The position numbers and the translations under genes are program-made. The notes below the pieces were generated by a model. The model did not search any database. It saw nothing but the letters and a program-made list of their open reading frames with translations, and had not been told where the DNA came from. From Tetraselmis striata (Eukaryota; Chlorophyta; Chlorodendrophyceae; Chlorodendrales; Chlorodendraceae), in contig VCJN01000687.1 in assembly GCA_006384855.1 (NCBI GenBank), positions 1 to 64,000 on the forward strand: 64,000 nt of DNA, given 5' to 3'. Below, piece after piece: positions 54,801 through 64,000 of the stretch. Within the stretch, counting starts at the first letter, position 1; each line of letters opens with the position of its first letter.

Positions 54801-56307
54801 ACGGTGCCACTCGCCAAGAAAGCCGATGTGCGCGAGTGGCACCGCCCCGCCAGGCAGCGATTCACCCACATTCGCCATGAAGGTACGTCTAGGTCCCTGA
54901 TGTGCTCCCAACGCCAGCAATCCACATGCCCAACGGAAAGGCGGGGAGCACGGCGCAGAATCCACCGCCGGTCCTCCCCCCACTGCCGAACCTCATCCGC
55001 ATTGCCACCCCACGACGGCGGCGCCCGCCGCAGGTCCGGCGGCTCCTCGGCAGGGGAGTACTCCGGGTCGGTGGGAGCATGAGGCGGATGGAGGGCTTCA
55101 AGGACAGGAGCGCCGCAGCGGCGTCGGACACCATACCGAGGTCGGCGGTGTCCAGCGCCTGGCGAGCGCAGCGCAGCTCCTGCACGGCGGTGATGAGTTT
55201 CGCCGTCCGGCGGTGGGCATCTACCACCGCCGGCGGCACCCCATCCCCCGCAGCATCGGCGCCCCCCTCCGCAGCCCTACAAAAGCCGCCCACGCCCTCG
55301 CAGACCGCCGGCGCTTCCGCCGGTGGGCACTCCGAGACGTCCCCGCCGGCAGCTCCCCCGCCTCCATATGGTAATTGTGTAACTCGTTGCCATCCCGCGA
55401 CTCGCGCAACAACTGCTGCATCCCACACACCGAGAAGCCGGCGCGCACTGCATTCCCCGTTTCCCACAGCCGCACCCGCCGATCCGCCAATTTCCGCACA
55501 ACTGCGGGGCTGCTGGATGGGTAGGGTCGCAGTAGTAGCCCCGCAAATACGCAGACAACGCCTTCGGTCCCGTACGACCGGTCGTACGTAGGAGGGAAGC
55601 GGTCCGCATAGGCCAGCGTACGGTCTAGCAGGGGAGAGAGGACAGGCCGAGCCGCGGGACAGACGTCGACAGCCGTACCCCGCAGCTAGCGGCGTACGGG
55701 GCATCTTGCGGTAGACGTCGGTGGTAGCGCACCACCGAGCGGTAGCCGCTAGGGCGGCATCATGGGCGGCTGAGGCAGTAGCCGGCGCGTGCTGGCGCTG
55801 CAGCGCCCGCACGCCAGCTGCCGACGCCGGGAGAGCCACACCGGGGGGTGGAGCCGTGGGAGGATGGGGGCTGCATAACTCGTAGGTGGCGGCACGCGCC
55901 GCCGCTTGCGCGCCATGGAACACGTGGTGGCCCGAGCGCGGGCAGCCGGCTCGTGGGGCGCACCGCACATACACAGAGGGGTCATAAGTCGCAGCGTAGG
56001 CGAGGTGCGTGGCAGCTACCGCCGGGTCGTCGGACTCCATCCCGTGGTTCACGTGCGTGCACAAGGGGGGCGGGCCGCTGGTAGGCGCGTCCGCAGCTGC
56101 CATCACAACACCGGAATTGCCAGTCAACGCCCCCGCCGGGCGTCGACGACTGCACTTGCGCCATCGCAGCGCCGCGCGCCCACCACCACTGCCGCCCCAC
56201 GGGGACCGCGACCCCCACGGGAGACACCCTAGCAGAGGGGCCTGGAGGGGCCGGAGGATAAGTACGTGGACATCGTGTGTGTGGGCATTGTGTGCCCATG
56301 GCCGCAC
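51839..56307 (-). mobile_element. LINE with zinc finger, reverse transcriptase and restriction-like endonuclease
   Basis: One polyprotein in several frames on the minus strand. Order: Cys/His finger (CAPRAGCPRSGHHVFH, about 55930); reverse transcriptase with RVRPLGVGSVLVRL (about 54720), DIRNAFNEVSRGAIPYGLL (54450-54510), TGVRQGDVLAPLYF (about 54315) and FADD (about 54215); thumb/connection LGAPISHYPGWLTRAL and MSMPADFGGLNMALL; a C-terminal finger (CPVANCKHRMH, about 52600) and nuclease block DYIIDFACV, HRYYPFVV, DRGRLGKSALTVVYIFAV. This architecture is that of R2/NeSL-like LINEs, which nick DNA with a restriction-like enzyme and copy RNA at the nick. The 3' end is GCCTTTTGCAGCTAGCTCATG at 51839. 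Frameshifts and stops (near 55690, 54490, 52240) show this copy is inactive. Confidence 0.8.
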
Positions 56308-56845
56308 TTTGCTTGCGCTGGCGACTATAGTGACTATATCGCTATGTTATATATATTGTAGTATGCGCTGCGAAAGCCGGGATGCCGGTACGGTATTGCG
56401 CGCACAAAGTAAGGGATACCCGGCGGCGGTACCTGTACGGAATTTATTGCAAAATATATCGCAATTTACCCAGGGAGGCACTGTTTGCCAACGAATGTCA
56501 GCTCGCTTACATCGAAGGCTAAGGCAAGAACCACAAGCTTGGCCAGAGTGTCTCCTAGCGCAAAAGATGGCTGAGGGTGGGTGGGTTCGCGAGCCGGTTG
56601 AGGCGAGCGCAAAGCAGAGAGTGCTGGTGCCCGAGGGTGGACCCCTCAAGTCGTGGCGCTGGTGCGGGCTTGCAGGCCTTAGTCCGTGCGCCGACCTAGG
56701 GGGTCGTGCGCAGTACAACATAGCTAATGTATTGTAAACCTCTAGATGACTATATCTGACCATTTCCCAGGGAGGCACATTTTGCCAGAGACGAAAGCCA
56801 AAGGCTAGCACATGTAGCTTAGTCCAGCGGCCGGACGGGGACGAG
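56308..56845. other. Stretch between LINE and DIRS-like element
   Basis: Contains the repeated phrase CCCAGGGAGGCAC at 56468 and 56766, about 300 bp apart in the same orientation, possibly part of the split repeats found at DIRS-type ends. No cellular gene seen. Confidence 0.4.
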
Positions 56846-58009
56846 TCAGCCGAAGAACCTCCAGGCCGCGGGAGTCAGGCACATGGTCGGGTCGATGTAC
56901 TTCCATGTGACCACGTCGCTACTCTTCGACCAATCGCCCATGATTATGATGATCGGCAAGGGGACGCCGACGCAGCTCGCTGCGGAGGCCGCGCCCTTGC
57001 GTAAACTGTGCGATGTCCACTTGAAACCGGTGGGAGGCCGGGCGCCTGTCGCCAGGTAGGCTTCCCACAACCACTCGGTGAGAGTGGCTGAAACCGACCA
57101 AGTGGCGGAAGACTCCAGCGGGGAGATGCTCCAGAACTTGGGCGGCGGGCTGGCTCCGTGGAAACGGCGGCAGTAGGCGTCGCGACTGATGGTGTACCAG
57201 TCCAACAGGTCAGCGAAGTCCGGAACGGCGGCGATGGGCAGGTCCATCAGGGGCTTAGCGGAAACCCTAGTACGCTGGTCGCCTTTCTGTTTGCGGACGT
57301 ACAACAGAATGCTTCCGGATGGTCGGTCGACCACTAAATCACCGGTTTCGCAGCTAATGCCGGACTCTGCGCGGCATACGAAGACGTACGCCGTAATCGT
57401 CGCGAGCGCGGCTCTGAAAGCGCGGATTTCCGCAGTATTAGCGGGTTCCCACACCAATGTTCGCCGAAGTTCAATCGCGGTGTCCAGGATGTCAGCCGCA
57501 ACGTGCGCAGGCAAGGCGACGCGGACGTCTTCCTCCGCCAGACGCTCCTGCTGGATGGCCAAGCCGCGCCGCGCGTCGGCCACCATTTCGCCGAGGGCGA
57601 CAGGCTGGCGCTGGTGGTCGCGGAAGTACTTGTTGATGGACGAGTAGTACTGTTGAAGGGACTCCGCGCCGACGGTACCTTGTATGCCCAACCAGGCAGT
57701 TTAGCGGACGATCGTGATGGTAGTAGCTTGCAGCGGACGCAAGCCGTCCTGCTCGCATAACGTAGCGAAAGAGCGCATGCTGTTGTCGTAGTTGCGGTAG
57801 GTGCCGGCAGCCAACGAACCGGTCAGCAACCCGAGCGCCGCTTGATCAACGTCGTCGGTCCCCAACAAACCCCGGAGCTCGGCCGCCATCGATGCCGTCC
57901 AGGGCGCTTCAGAGCCGGGGCGCACTGCAACCCGGTAGCGCGCGCGCCGAGCGTGGGATAGGCGGCCCGGGTATTGTACACTGTACTGCAGCGACGGCTG
58001 CACGGCCAT
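56846..58009 (-). pseudogene. Tyrosine recombinase of the DIRS-like element
   Basis: An N-terminal part (57701-58009: LAAGTYRNYDNSMRSFATLC) ends in TAA at 57701-57703, and the same frame goes on as TAWLGIQGTVGAESLQQYYS through a 281-residue catalytic part. There the family residues are visible: Arg in VFVCRAESG, the HxxR box in SHSLRKGAASAAS, and the nucleophile region GDWSKSSDVVTWKYID ending in Tyr. A single base change to TAA would explain the break, so it is a recent lesion in an otherwise sound recombinase. Confidence 0.85.
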
Positions 58010-58185
58010 GGCTCGGCCTAGCGACCCACGGCGGAGGTGCAGCTAGGCCGGCGTGGCAGCCGGAAAGCCACCACTCTCCAGCCGGGCCGTCCGACCCCCG
58101 CGCGCGTTCCCCGTCGTCCAGGAAAGAAGAGGTCGCGGGTAGGTGGGTAGACGATCGTCTCGGTGGCGAGGTCTTGCAGCAGCTG

Positions 58186-58594
58186 GTACCAACCAGGGTT
58201 GGGCTGCAGTCCACTTTCCAGTTCCGCAGGCTGCAGTGCACTACAGCATGCATGCAGGCTGCAATAGTGCATGCTGCAAGCAGGCTGTAGTGCAGGCTGC
58301 ATGCGACATGCTGTAGTACTGCAAGCTGCAGGCAGGCTGCAATGCAGGCTGCAGTGCATGCTGCAATCAACAGGCTGCAGTATGCGGGCTGCAGTGCAGA
58401 CTGCAGCAGCACTGAAACTGTTGATTATAGGGAAGTGCGGGACAGAGAAGGGCATATATGTGGGGCACTTTGGGTAACTGCACTGCAGCCCGTTTTCGGG
58501 AAGTACTGCAGGCTGCGGTGCAATAGCTTAATTGCAGGCTGCAGTTTTCTGCAGTCTGCAGTGCAGTAGATATTGCAGCCCAACCCTGGTATCA
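58186..58594. mobile_element. CTGCAG-rich insertion with inverted ends inside the DIRS-like element
   Basis: The ends ACCAGGGTTGGGCTGCA (about 58190-58206) and TGCAGCCCAACCCTGGT (about 58573-58589) are perfect inverted repeats of 17 bp. Between them is a degenerate minisatellite of GCAGGCTGCAGTGCA-type units. Removing the insert joins HWPGRR to WYQLLQDLATE, the normal order of a DIRS protein, so the insertion site is exact. A 3-bp duplication (TTG on the minus strand) is possible. Confidence 0.75.
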
Positions 58595-60401
58595 ACGTCG
58601 TCCCGGCCAGTGCGGCGCGATGACCGTGGCGGCCGCGCCCGAGTGTCGCAGTTTGTCCGCCAAATCGTCCAACAACGCCCACGGGGGATTGCAATAATTG
58701 CGTTCTCTGCGCCAAAACTCGTCCGGCAAATGGAGAGAATCCACCGCTTCGCATCGTGGGTCGCGCCAACGGGAATTGTAACGTGGAAGCCGCGTGTTTT
58801 CCATCGACGTAAATCTGTCGACGGTGTGGGGATCCCACAAGCGCTGCAGGTACGCGAATATCCGCGGATTGAGCTGCCAGTCGGAGTCGTCCAGCTCCCT
58901 GCTGAGTCGGTCCGCCCAAACGTTGGCTGCAGACTGGATGTACCGGGGCATGATGGAGATGTCGTGGATGTCCAGGAGGTGCCATAGCTTGCGGAGCTCC
59001 TCCATCATGACGGGCGATCGAGAGGTAAGGTTGGCCAGCGCTACCACCACGGCTGTGTTGTCCTCGTGCAGCAAGACGCGCCGCCCTCGGAGATGCGGCA
59101 GGAACGATTCGAACGCGTGACGCACCGCGCGAAGCTCCTTCCACGTGATGTCATGCGCGCGGTCGTCCTCGTACCAGAAGCCGCGCGCCTGGTAAGCGCT
59201 GTTGTTGTTCAGCACAGCTCCCCATCCATATATACGAGCTGGAGTCCGCGTGCGGGTACGCGGTCTCCACAGGCTTGTACATAGAGCGACCGTTGTGCTG
59301 CGCATGTACCTGGGTCCACCATTCCAGATCGCGGCGCAGCTGGTTTGTCATCTTGACGCGCCCGCCCCAGCACTGCCGGGTTGCGAGGACGCAGTGCAAC
59401 TCCCGCAAAAAGAAGCGGGCCGGCGCAATTGCCAAGTACATAAACTGAGCCTTTCCCGCAAAAGACGCCAGCTGCCGTGCCGGGAGCCAGCGCTTGTCGG
59501 AGGCTGTGCGGCCCTGGAGAGAGCGGGCGACCTTGGCAAGCGCCATGAGCTTCTCCTCGGGGGCGCGGAACTTGCCGCGCTGCAGGTCGACGATCAGGCC
59601 CAGGTGAGGGCCGACTTGGGTGGGCTCCCAGACTCCCTTGTTGGGGTTGCGCAGCAGGCCGAGGCGGTCCGGCATGGTGTCCAACCGGGCGCGCAGCTCC
59701 AAGGCTGCCTCGCGGGAGTCCGCGAGGAAAAGGATGTTGTCCATATAGGGTAGGAGCCGCTCGCCCCGCCAGCGAGTGTTGCGCGGGAAACGGCGAGTAG
59801 GCTTGAACGGGGCCGTGGGAGGTAACGCTGGGTCGCGCCGCTTCAGGGGCGTCCGCATGTAGTCCGTAAAGGCCGCTGTCAACTTGCATAAGTAGTACGA
59901 CGAGCATGTCCAACCCATCGGTAGGCACGCCAGTCTTCACATTTCCCCGTGGTAGTTCACGGTAAAGAAGTCGCGGTCCTCCTCCAGAATCCCGAGGGCG
60001 TAGTAGTCATCGGCTAGGCCCATCGAAACGAACTTGTCTCATGCGCGCGCCCGGTGCCGCAGGTGCTTGAGCGTCTCGTAGGACATCGTGAAAGTCTTGC
60101 ACCACTTGTTGAGCTCCCGTAGGTCGATGATGAGGCGCCACTTGTTGGTGCCGGGCTTTGGGACTAGAAACATTCTGGATACCCACTTGTCGCAGTGTCC
60201 TCGCTCCCTCGCGCCAATATCGCCTCGAAGCGGGGCAATTCTGTAGCCATGAAGTCCAGTTGTGCTTGAGTGGCGTCGCGCATAGAGACGCCGTGGTTGT
60301 AGGGGCGAGGGCGTCGCCCGTTCTTGAAGCGTATCCGGACTCCTAGGCGGATCCAGCTCAAGACTTGTCCGCTCGCGCCGATGCTCTCCCAGTCGCGCCA
60401 T
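58592..60401 (-). pseudogene. Reverse transcriptase-RNase H of the DIRS-like element
   Basis: Blocks in order: SRMFLVPKPGTNKWRLIIDL (about 60150), DFFTVNYHGE (about 59960), LACLPMGWTCSSYYLCKL (59930 onward), YMDNILFLADSREAALELR (about 59730; the catalytic YMDD has become YMDN), HLGLIVDLQRGKFRAPEEKL, GKAQFMYLAIAPARFFLREL, then RNase H with WKELRAVRHAFESF, LLHEDNTAVVVALANL and NVWADRLSREL, and the DIRS tail HTVDRFTSMENTRLPRYNSR and RERNYCNPPWALLDDLADKL. Several frame changes; the active-site Asn makes it inactive. Confidence 0.85.
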
Positions 60402-61210
60402 CTTCTCCGCACGCGGTGTCGCATGTAGAGGGAGGTAGGCGTACGGGAGTCGGCGCGGCGGGCCACACCGTCACTTGGTGACCTTGGCCTTGGCCTTGTC
60501 GGCTGTTGCGGCCATCGATGCGGCCTTCCGCGCTGCTGCGGCTTGCTCGCGTTGCTTGCGCCTCTCGGCGGACTCTGTGGGGGCGGGCTTGTCGGGGGTG
60601 GCCTTGGCGAACGCGGCTGCGGCACGGGCCTTGCCCGCTGCGGAAAGGCTGATCTCGAGGGTCTTGTCGTCGAACGCTCGGCGGAGTTGGCCGAGTTGTC
60701 CGGACACGGCGATGCGCCGTGGGGCGCAGAACTTTGCGTGGGCGAGCTCGGCGAAAACTCGGTCCGCTTCTGTAGCCGTTGGTCCAATTCTTGGCGAGTT
60801 GGAGGTATCCCAACCGGGAACGGGTGGCCTCCTCCGTCGCCAAGTGGGTGCGGTAGCATGCTCGGAGCTCGGCAAGGGCCGCAGCCTTGCTTTCCGCCGT
60901 AGCGGACTCGGTCGAAAGCGACTCCAGGGCGCCGCGCATCGCCTCGTTGGCGCAGCTACTGAAGAAGGCAGAGCAGCCTAGGTGCATGTATTCGTCGTAC
61001 GCTGCCTGACTCCGCTTCTCCGCGAGGGCGCGGTCGGTGTCGTCGGTCAGGGTCCACAGGCAAGGCTCGTCGACGTCGCGCGGGGGACGCTCCAGACCGG
61101 GGGGGGGGGGGGGGGGGGGGGGGTGACTCGGCCGTAGTAGGCAAAGTCGACGTACTCGAGCTCGTTGTCGGGTGCGTGTAGCTCAGCAGGAAGGGGCTCT
61201 CCAACATGTG
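60358..61210 (-). pseudogene. Gag-like region of the DIRS-like element
   Basis: Minus-strand helical, charged sequence: CLWTLTDDTDRALAEKRSQA, YDEYMHLGCSAFFSSC, SATAESKAAALAELRACYRT, then after a frame change FAELAHAKFCAPRRIAVSGQ and a basic tail RRKQREQAAAARKAASM. This is a plausible capsid protein by position and composition; no named family. The poly-G run at 61100-61124 separates it from an upstream frame (NELEYVDFAYYGRVT). Confidence 0.5.
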
Positions 61211-63096
61211 GGGTGTTTTTTTTTCCGCCCCCGGGACATGACTGGCAGTGAAACCCTTACATGTGAGGTTATGTTGCGGCTATCTTGCTTCGCGAGCCCA
61301 TGGCCGCGCTCGGCGTATGCGCTTCAGAAACCATCGACACCCGCCCGCAAGCGCGCTCCGAAGAACCGGAAATTGCCGGTATGCAATTAAAGATGATAAT
61401 GTGCAAAAAAACAAAAGTGTAAGCGCGCAATACATAAGGTCAGAGAATGGCGGTAAACGGTGTGCGGTACTTACTACTTCTTAGTACCATCCGCACTCGC
61501 GCCCGTAAATTCCGCGCAGCGTGGTTCGCGCCTCAATGTGTAGACGGCGAGAATCGAACCTGCGCACGTGCGTGCGCGTACAGAGAGCGCCGCTTTCACG
61601 CTCATGCCGCATCCTCAAACTAGCAATTGCGCTTTGTTTTGCTATGTATATGCACCCGATACCGAACGGCTCGTACCTTGTGGGGCATCGATTGTAAGTC
61701 ACGGCGCACTCATGATGGTACGTTTTGGTCACTTAGACAATTTATCGGCATTTCACAGTATCTCGTAGTACTTAACATTATGGCTTTTCACTGAACATGT
61801 AATCCGTCCGTCAGCAAACCCTTGGGTGTCGCTACTGTATGACGCTAATGCGACCGGAAAAACTCGCGCGACGGGAAACATGCTTCGGTGAGAACGGCAT
61901 CATCAATGGCGCGGCGCAGCGTATTGGCTCAGTTGAACAAGCCACGTGCTATCATTAGAGTGGATGGTGTGAGCGCCCCCCACGGGGGACGTCCAGGCTC
62001 TCGACTCGTGCGGGCACACTCGTCACCTACTCCTCTGCTCGAGACCGCATCGCGTTGCGGGTGGTCGTGCGCGCGGGCAACAGCGCAATGGCGCCGAAGC
62101 GGAAGGGAAAGCGGAAGGCCGCGAAGCCTCCGCAGGTGTTGGAGAATGTGCTCTGGCTATGACACATGATGCCTCACCGCTTTTCTGCCGATGCGAAGAT
62201 GGACGACATGGCGCGCGCGGCGTATGCAAGACTGATGCGAAGACTTAGTACATTAATGCCTTTGTATTACAGTAAGTAGTAGCATGCGTGTATGAGCACG
62301 CGCGCAGCAGCTAGCTGCGCCAAGCCTCCCCCGCGCGCGCTTGCGCGCCTAGTGCGGCTTGCCTGCCGCTCGCCCCTTCGGGGTTGTGTGACAACTTCCT
62401 TTGTCTCAGCAGCTTGCCGCTTCGCTGCACCTCACTGCACCTCGCTCCGGGCGAGCTCTGCACAGCCGTGCCTCCGGGGCTGCGCTGATTTGGTTATGGG
62501 CCCTTACACGTCACAGCGTGTGCATACTTAGGTAGTCGATCTCGCTCCGGGCGAGTATCCTTGACGCCAGAAGGCCGAGCAGGGCTTTAGGAGTCCCGCA
62601 CAATCATTGGCCTCCGGGGCCGAACGGAGCTTCCGGAGCCACGAACAGTCACCTATCGGTAGAATCGCATTATACTTTTCACATTTTAAGTATTTCAGTG
62701 CAGAATAACACTTTTCGAATACGATGGAGCGTTGGAGCGTTATCATTGGCGTTGGGAGACATACCGCCGCCCACCGCACTCGACAGCTAGGACCCCGACC
62801 ACCGAGTTCACCTTGGATTACCGCCAGCCTTGGGGCAGCCTATCGCAGCTGCGGGGGGCGGGGGGGGGGGGGGGGCGGCTTGGCGCCGAGCGGAGCGTGA
62901 GCGTGTACGCGCGGCGCATCACTAGAGTGCACTTGCATGCACCGGAGCTCGAGACGGAGTGCACTTGCATGCACTCGCGGCGTGGCGGAAGCGTGCACTC
63001 ACATGTACCGGCGGACACATAGGGCGGGCGGACAGGGCGGATGTAAGGGCGGACACATAGCTGGAAATTCAGCCTACCGCCAGCGACAGCGTTACC
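61211..63096. other. Stretch without a recognisable gene, with GC clusters
   Basis: 61211-62270 shows no supported gene. 62280-62660 has small palindromic GC clusters (TCGCCCCTTCGGGG, CTCGCTCCGGGCGAG twice, GCCTCCGGGGC twice), like those in green-algal organelle genomes. A G run lies at about 62858-62873 and GTGCACTTGCATGCAC occurs twice at about 62925-62975. Confidence 0.4.
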
Positions 63097-64000
63097 TTGG
63101 TGGACCCTAGACCCGGATTCTCAACCATGGTGGACTCTAGATCCGGAACCGATGATGAGGGGCCTCCTCCTGGATTCGGAGGAGAGGTTCCGAGAGGTTC
63201 TCCGAGAGGTTTCGAGCACAAGATGCGAACGCAGCTCACACAGCTGGAGCAACGTCAAGAACATCGGTACAAGTTGCACGAATTGGCGATGTATCTCAGT
63301 AGTATGGGCCAACCTCTGTCATCGTCTCGATATGCAAGACATGCACTACACGATGAACCTCCTGAACGAGGTGATGCGACCTCTGGACGAATCCTAGGAG
63401 ACATTCATCAAGTGGTTCGACGCTAAGTGGGCGGCAGTGACCGCGTACGACGCGGCCATGGCTGCTGACGACCGACTCACCGATTCGATTATCATCCAAG
63501 CTGTGCTAAAGGGCATACCATCTCCGGACCGGTACAAGACCATCAAGACCATTGTGGCCTCCGCTCTCGATCTACATCGGTGCGGCGCCGCAGCGGTATT
63601 CGCTGAGCTACGACACCACGCGGGCCTTGACGGCGGCACGGAGAGTCATGCTCACCCCATCGCACCACCGGCGACTATACACGGCGCTGGGGCATTCTTT
63701 ACGGGTCCGACTGCCGGCAAGGAGAAGTCTCGTGGCAAGTTCCGCAAGTCCCCGTTCTCTGGCAACTGCGCCGCGTGCGGCGAGAAACACATGACCAACC
63801 AGTGCACCGCCAGCGACTCTGCGATAGTGGCGTTTCAACACACCAAAATCAAAACACTGAAACTCAAGTACCCCAGCGACGCGAAAGCCAAGAGCAGACC
63901 GGCGATCGGAGCAGTTATGGCGACGCTGCCGGAAGAACCCATCGACGATGATACTGAGTTGTCAAGCGACGACCCGAGCTCCGAGGAGGAGGAGAAAGTT
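63097..64000 (+). pseudogene. Gag of a copia-like LTR retrotransposon, runs off the window
   Basis: A first frame (63097 onward: MVDSRSGTDDEGPPPGF, MRTQLTQLEQRQEHRYKL) shifts near 63320 into MQDMHYTMNLLNEVMRPL, meets TAG at 63395-63397 and continues as TFIKWFDAKWAAVTAYDA, DSIIIQAVLKGIPSPDRYKT and the zinc knuckle CAACGEKHMTNQC (about 63771-63809), then a Lys-rich and acidic tail open to the window end. LKGIPxxY followed by a CCHC knuckle is typical of copia-type gag. The knuckle spacing is CX2CX3HX4C, one residue shorter than usual. The pol part would lie to the right. Confidence 0.7.

Larger units (their letters stand above)
56846..61210 (-). mobile_element. DIRS-like tyrosine-recombinase retrotransposon, damaged
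   Basis: Minus-strand order: gag-like region (about 60358-61210), reverse transcriptase (about 59300-60230), RNase H (about 58620-59300), tyrosine recombinase (56846-58009). Reverse transcriptase plus tyrosine recombinase, without protease or DDE integrase, defines the DIRS order, which integrates through a circular DNA. Damage: YMDN in place of YMDD, TAA inside the recombinase, frame changes at about 59150-59300, 60030 and 60790, and a 400-bp insertion at 58186-58594. A run of about 25 G at 61100-61124 interrupts the gag frame. Confidence 0.85.

Noticed and set aside
54889-56307. 472-codon open frame taken as one protein
   Set aside because: Only its first part matches a LINE N terminus; the coding signal moves to other frames after about 55690, so the long frame is a GC-rich artefact.
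61540-61575. GGTTCGATTCTC on the minus strand, a good tRNA B-box
   Set aside because: No matching acceptor stem, D-arm or A-box at tRNA spacing; one T-stem mismatch. Could at most be a decayed tRNA-derived repeat.

Overview
This window is nuclear DNA of a eukaryote, most likely a GC-rich green alga; a prasinophyte or other early-branching chlorophyte is my inference. The evidence is spliced genes with GT-AG introns, frequent GTGCGC/GTGCGG donors, TGTAA polyadenylation signals just after stop codons (a chlorophyte habit), a CRY-DASH relic, a LAZ1/TMEM184 protein, an MTA1-type adenine methyltransferase and a receiver-cyclase fusion. No rRNA, convincing tRNA gene or CRISPR array is visible. Most of the window is mobile DNA.

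Layout. 1-1.9 kb: decayed LTR retrotransposon on the minus strand (gag, Dam-like domain, retropepsin) interrupted by a SINE-like insertion. 3.5-5.3 kb: CRY-DASH pseudogene. 6.5-7.8 kb: MTA1-like N6-adenine methyltransferase (minus). 8.7-11.1 kb: GPN1 GTPase (plus), 4 exons. 11.24-15.74 kb: a Ginger-like DDE transposon with a 4-bp target duplication and inverted ends built of near-palindromes. 16.3-18.9 kb: a 258-bp satellite in a 516-bp A-B higher-order pattern. 18.9-23.8 kb: TMEM184/LAZ1 membrane protein (minus), 7 exons. 24.8-40.4 kb: AP endonuclease (plus), 9 exons, whose last intron is 12.6 kb and packed with LINE fragments, a gag-only LTR element and a hairpin repeat family. 40.7-42.7 kb: receiver-guanylate cyclase (minus), convergent with the AP endonuclease. 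43-51 kb: repeats, a TRIM, a partial membrane-protein exon, a Harbinger-like element. 51.8-56.3 kb: LINE with zinc finger, reverse transcriptase and restriction-like endonuclease (minus). 56.8-61.2 kb: DIRS-like tyrosine-recombinase retrotransposon (minus), damaged. 63.1 kb to the end: gag of a copia-like element (plus).

The five intact cellular genes (MTA1, GPN1, TMEM184, AP endonuclease, cyclase) show no operon-like logic; MTA1/GPN1 and TMEM184/AP endonuclease are divergent pairs. The striking genome-wide feature is long C or G homopolymer runs inside introns, often placed close to both splice sites. The best candidates for something not previously described are the Ginger-like element with palindrome-array ends, the paired homopolymer tracts at intron ends, a CTGCAG-rich inverted-terminus insertion inside the DIRS element, and the hairpin repeat family that has filled the AP endonuclease intron.
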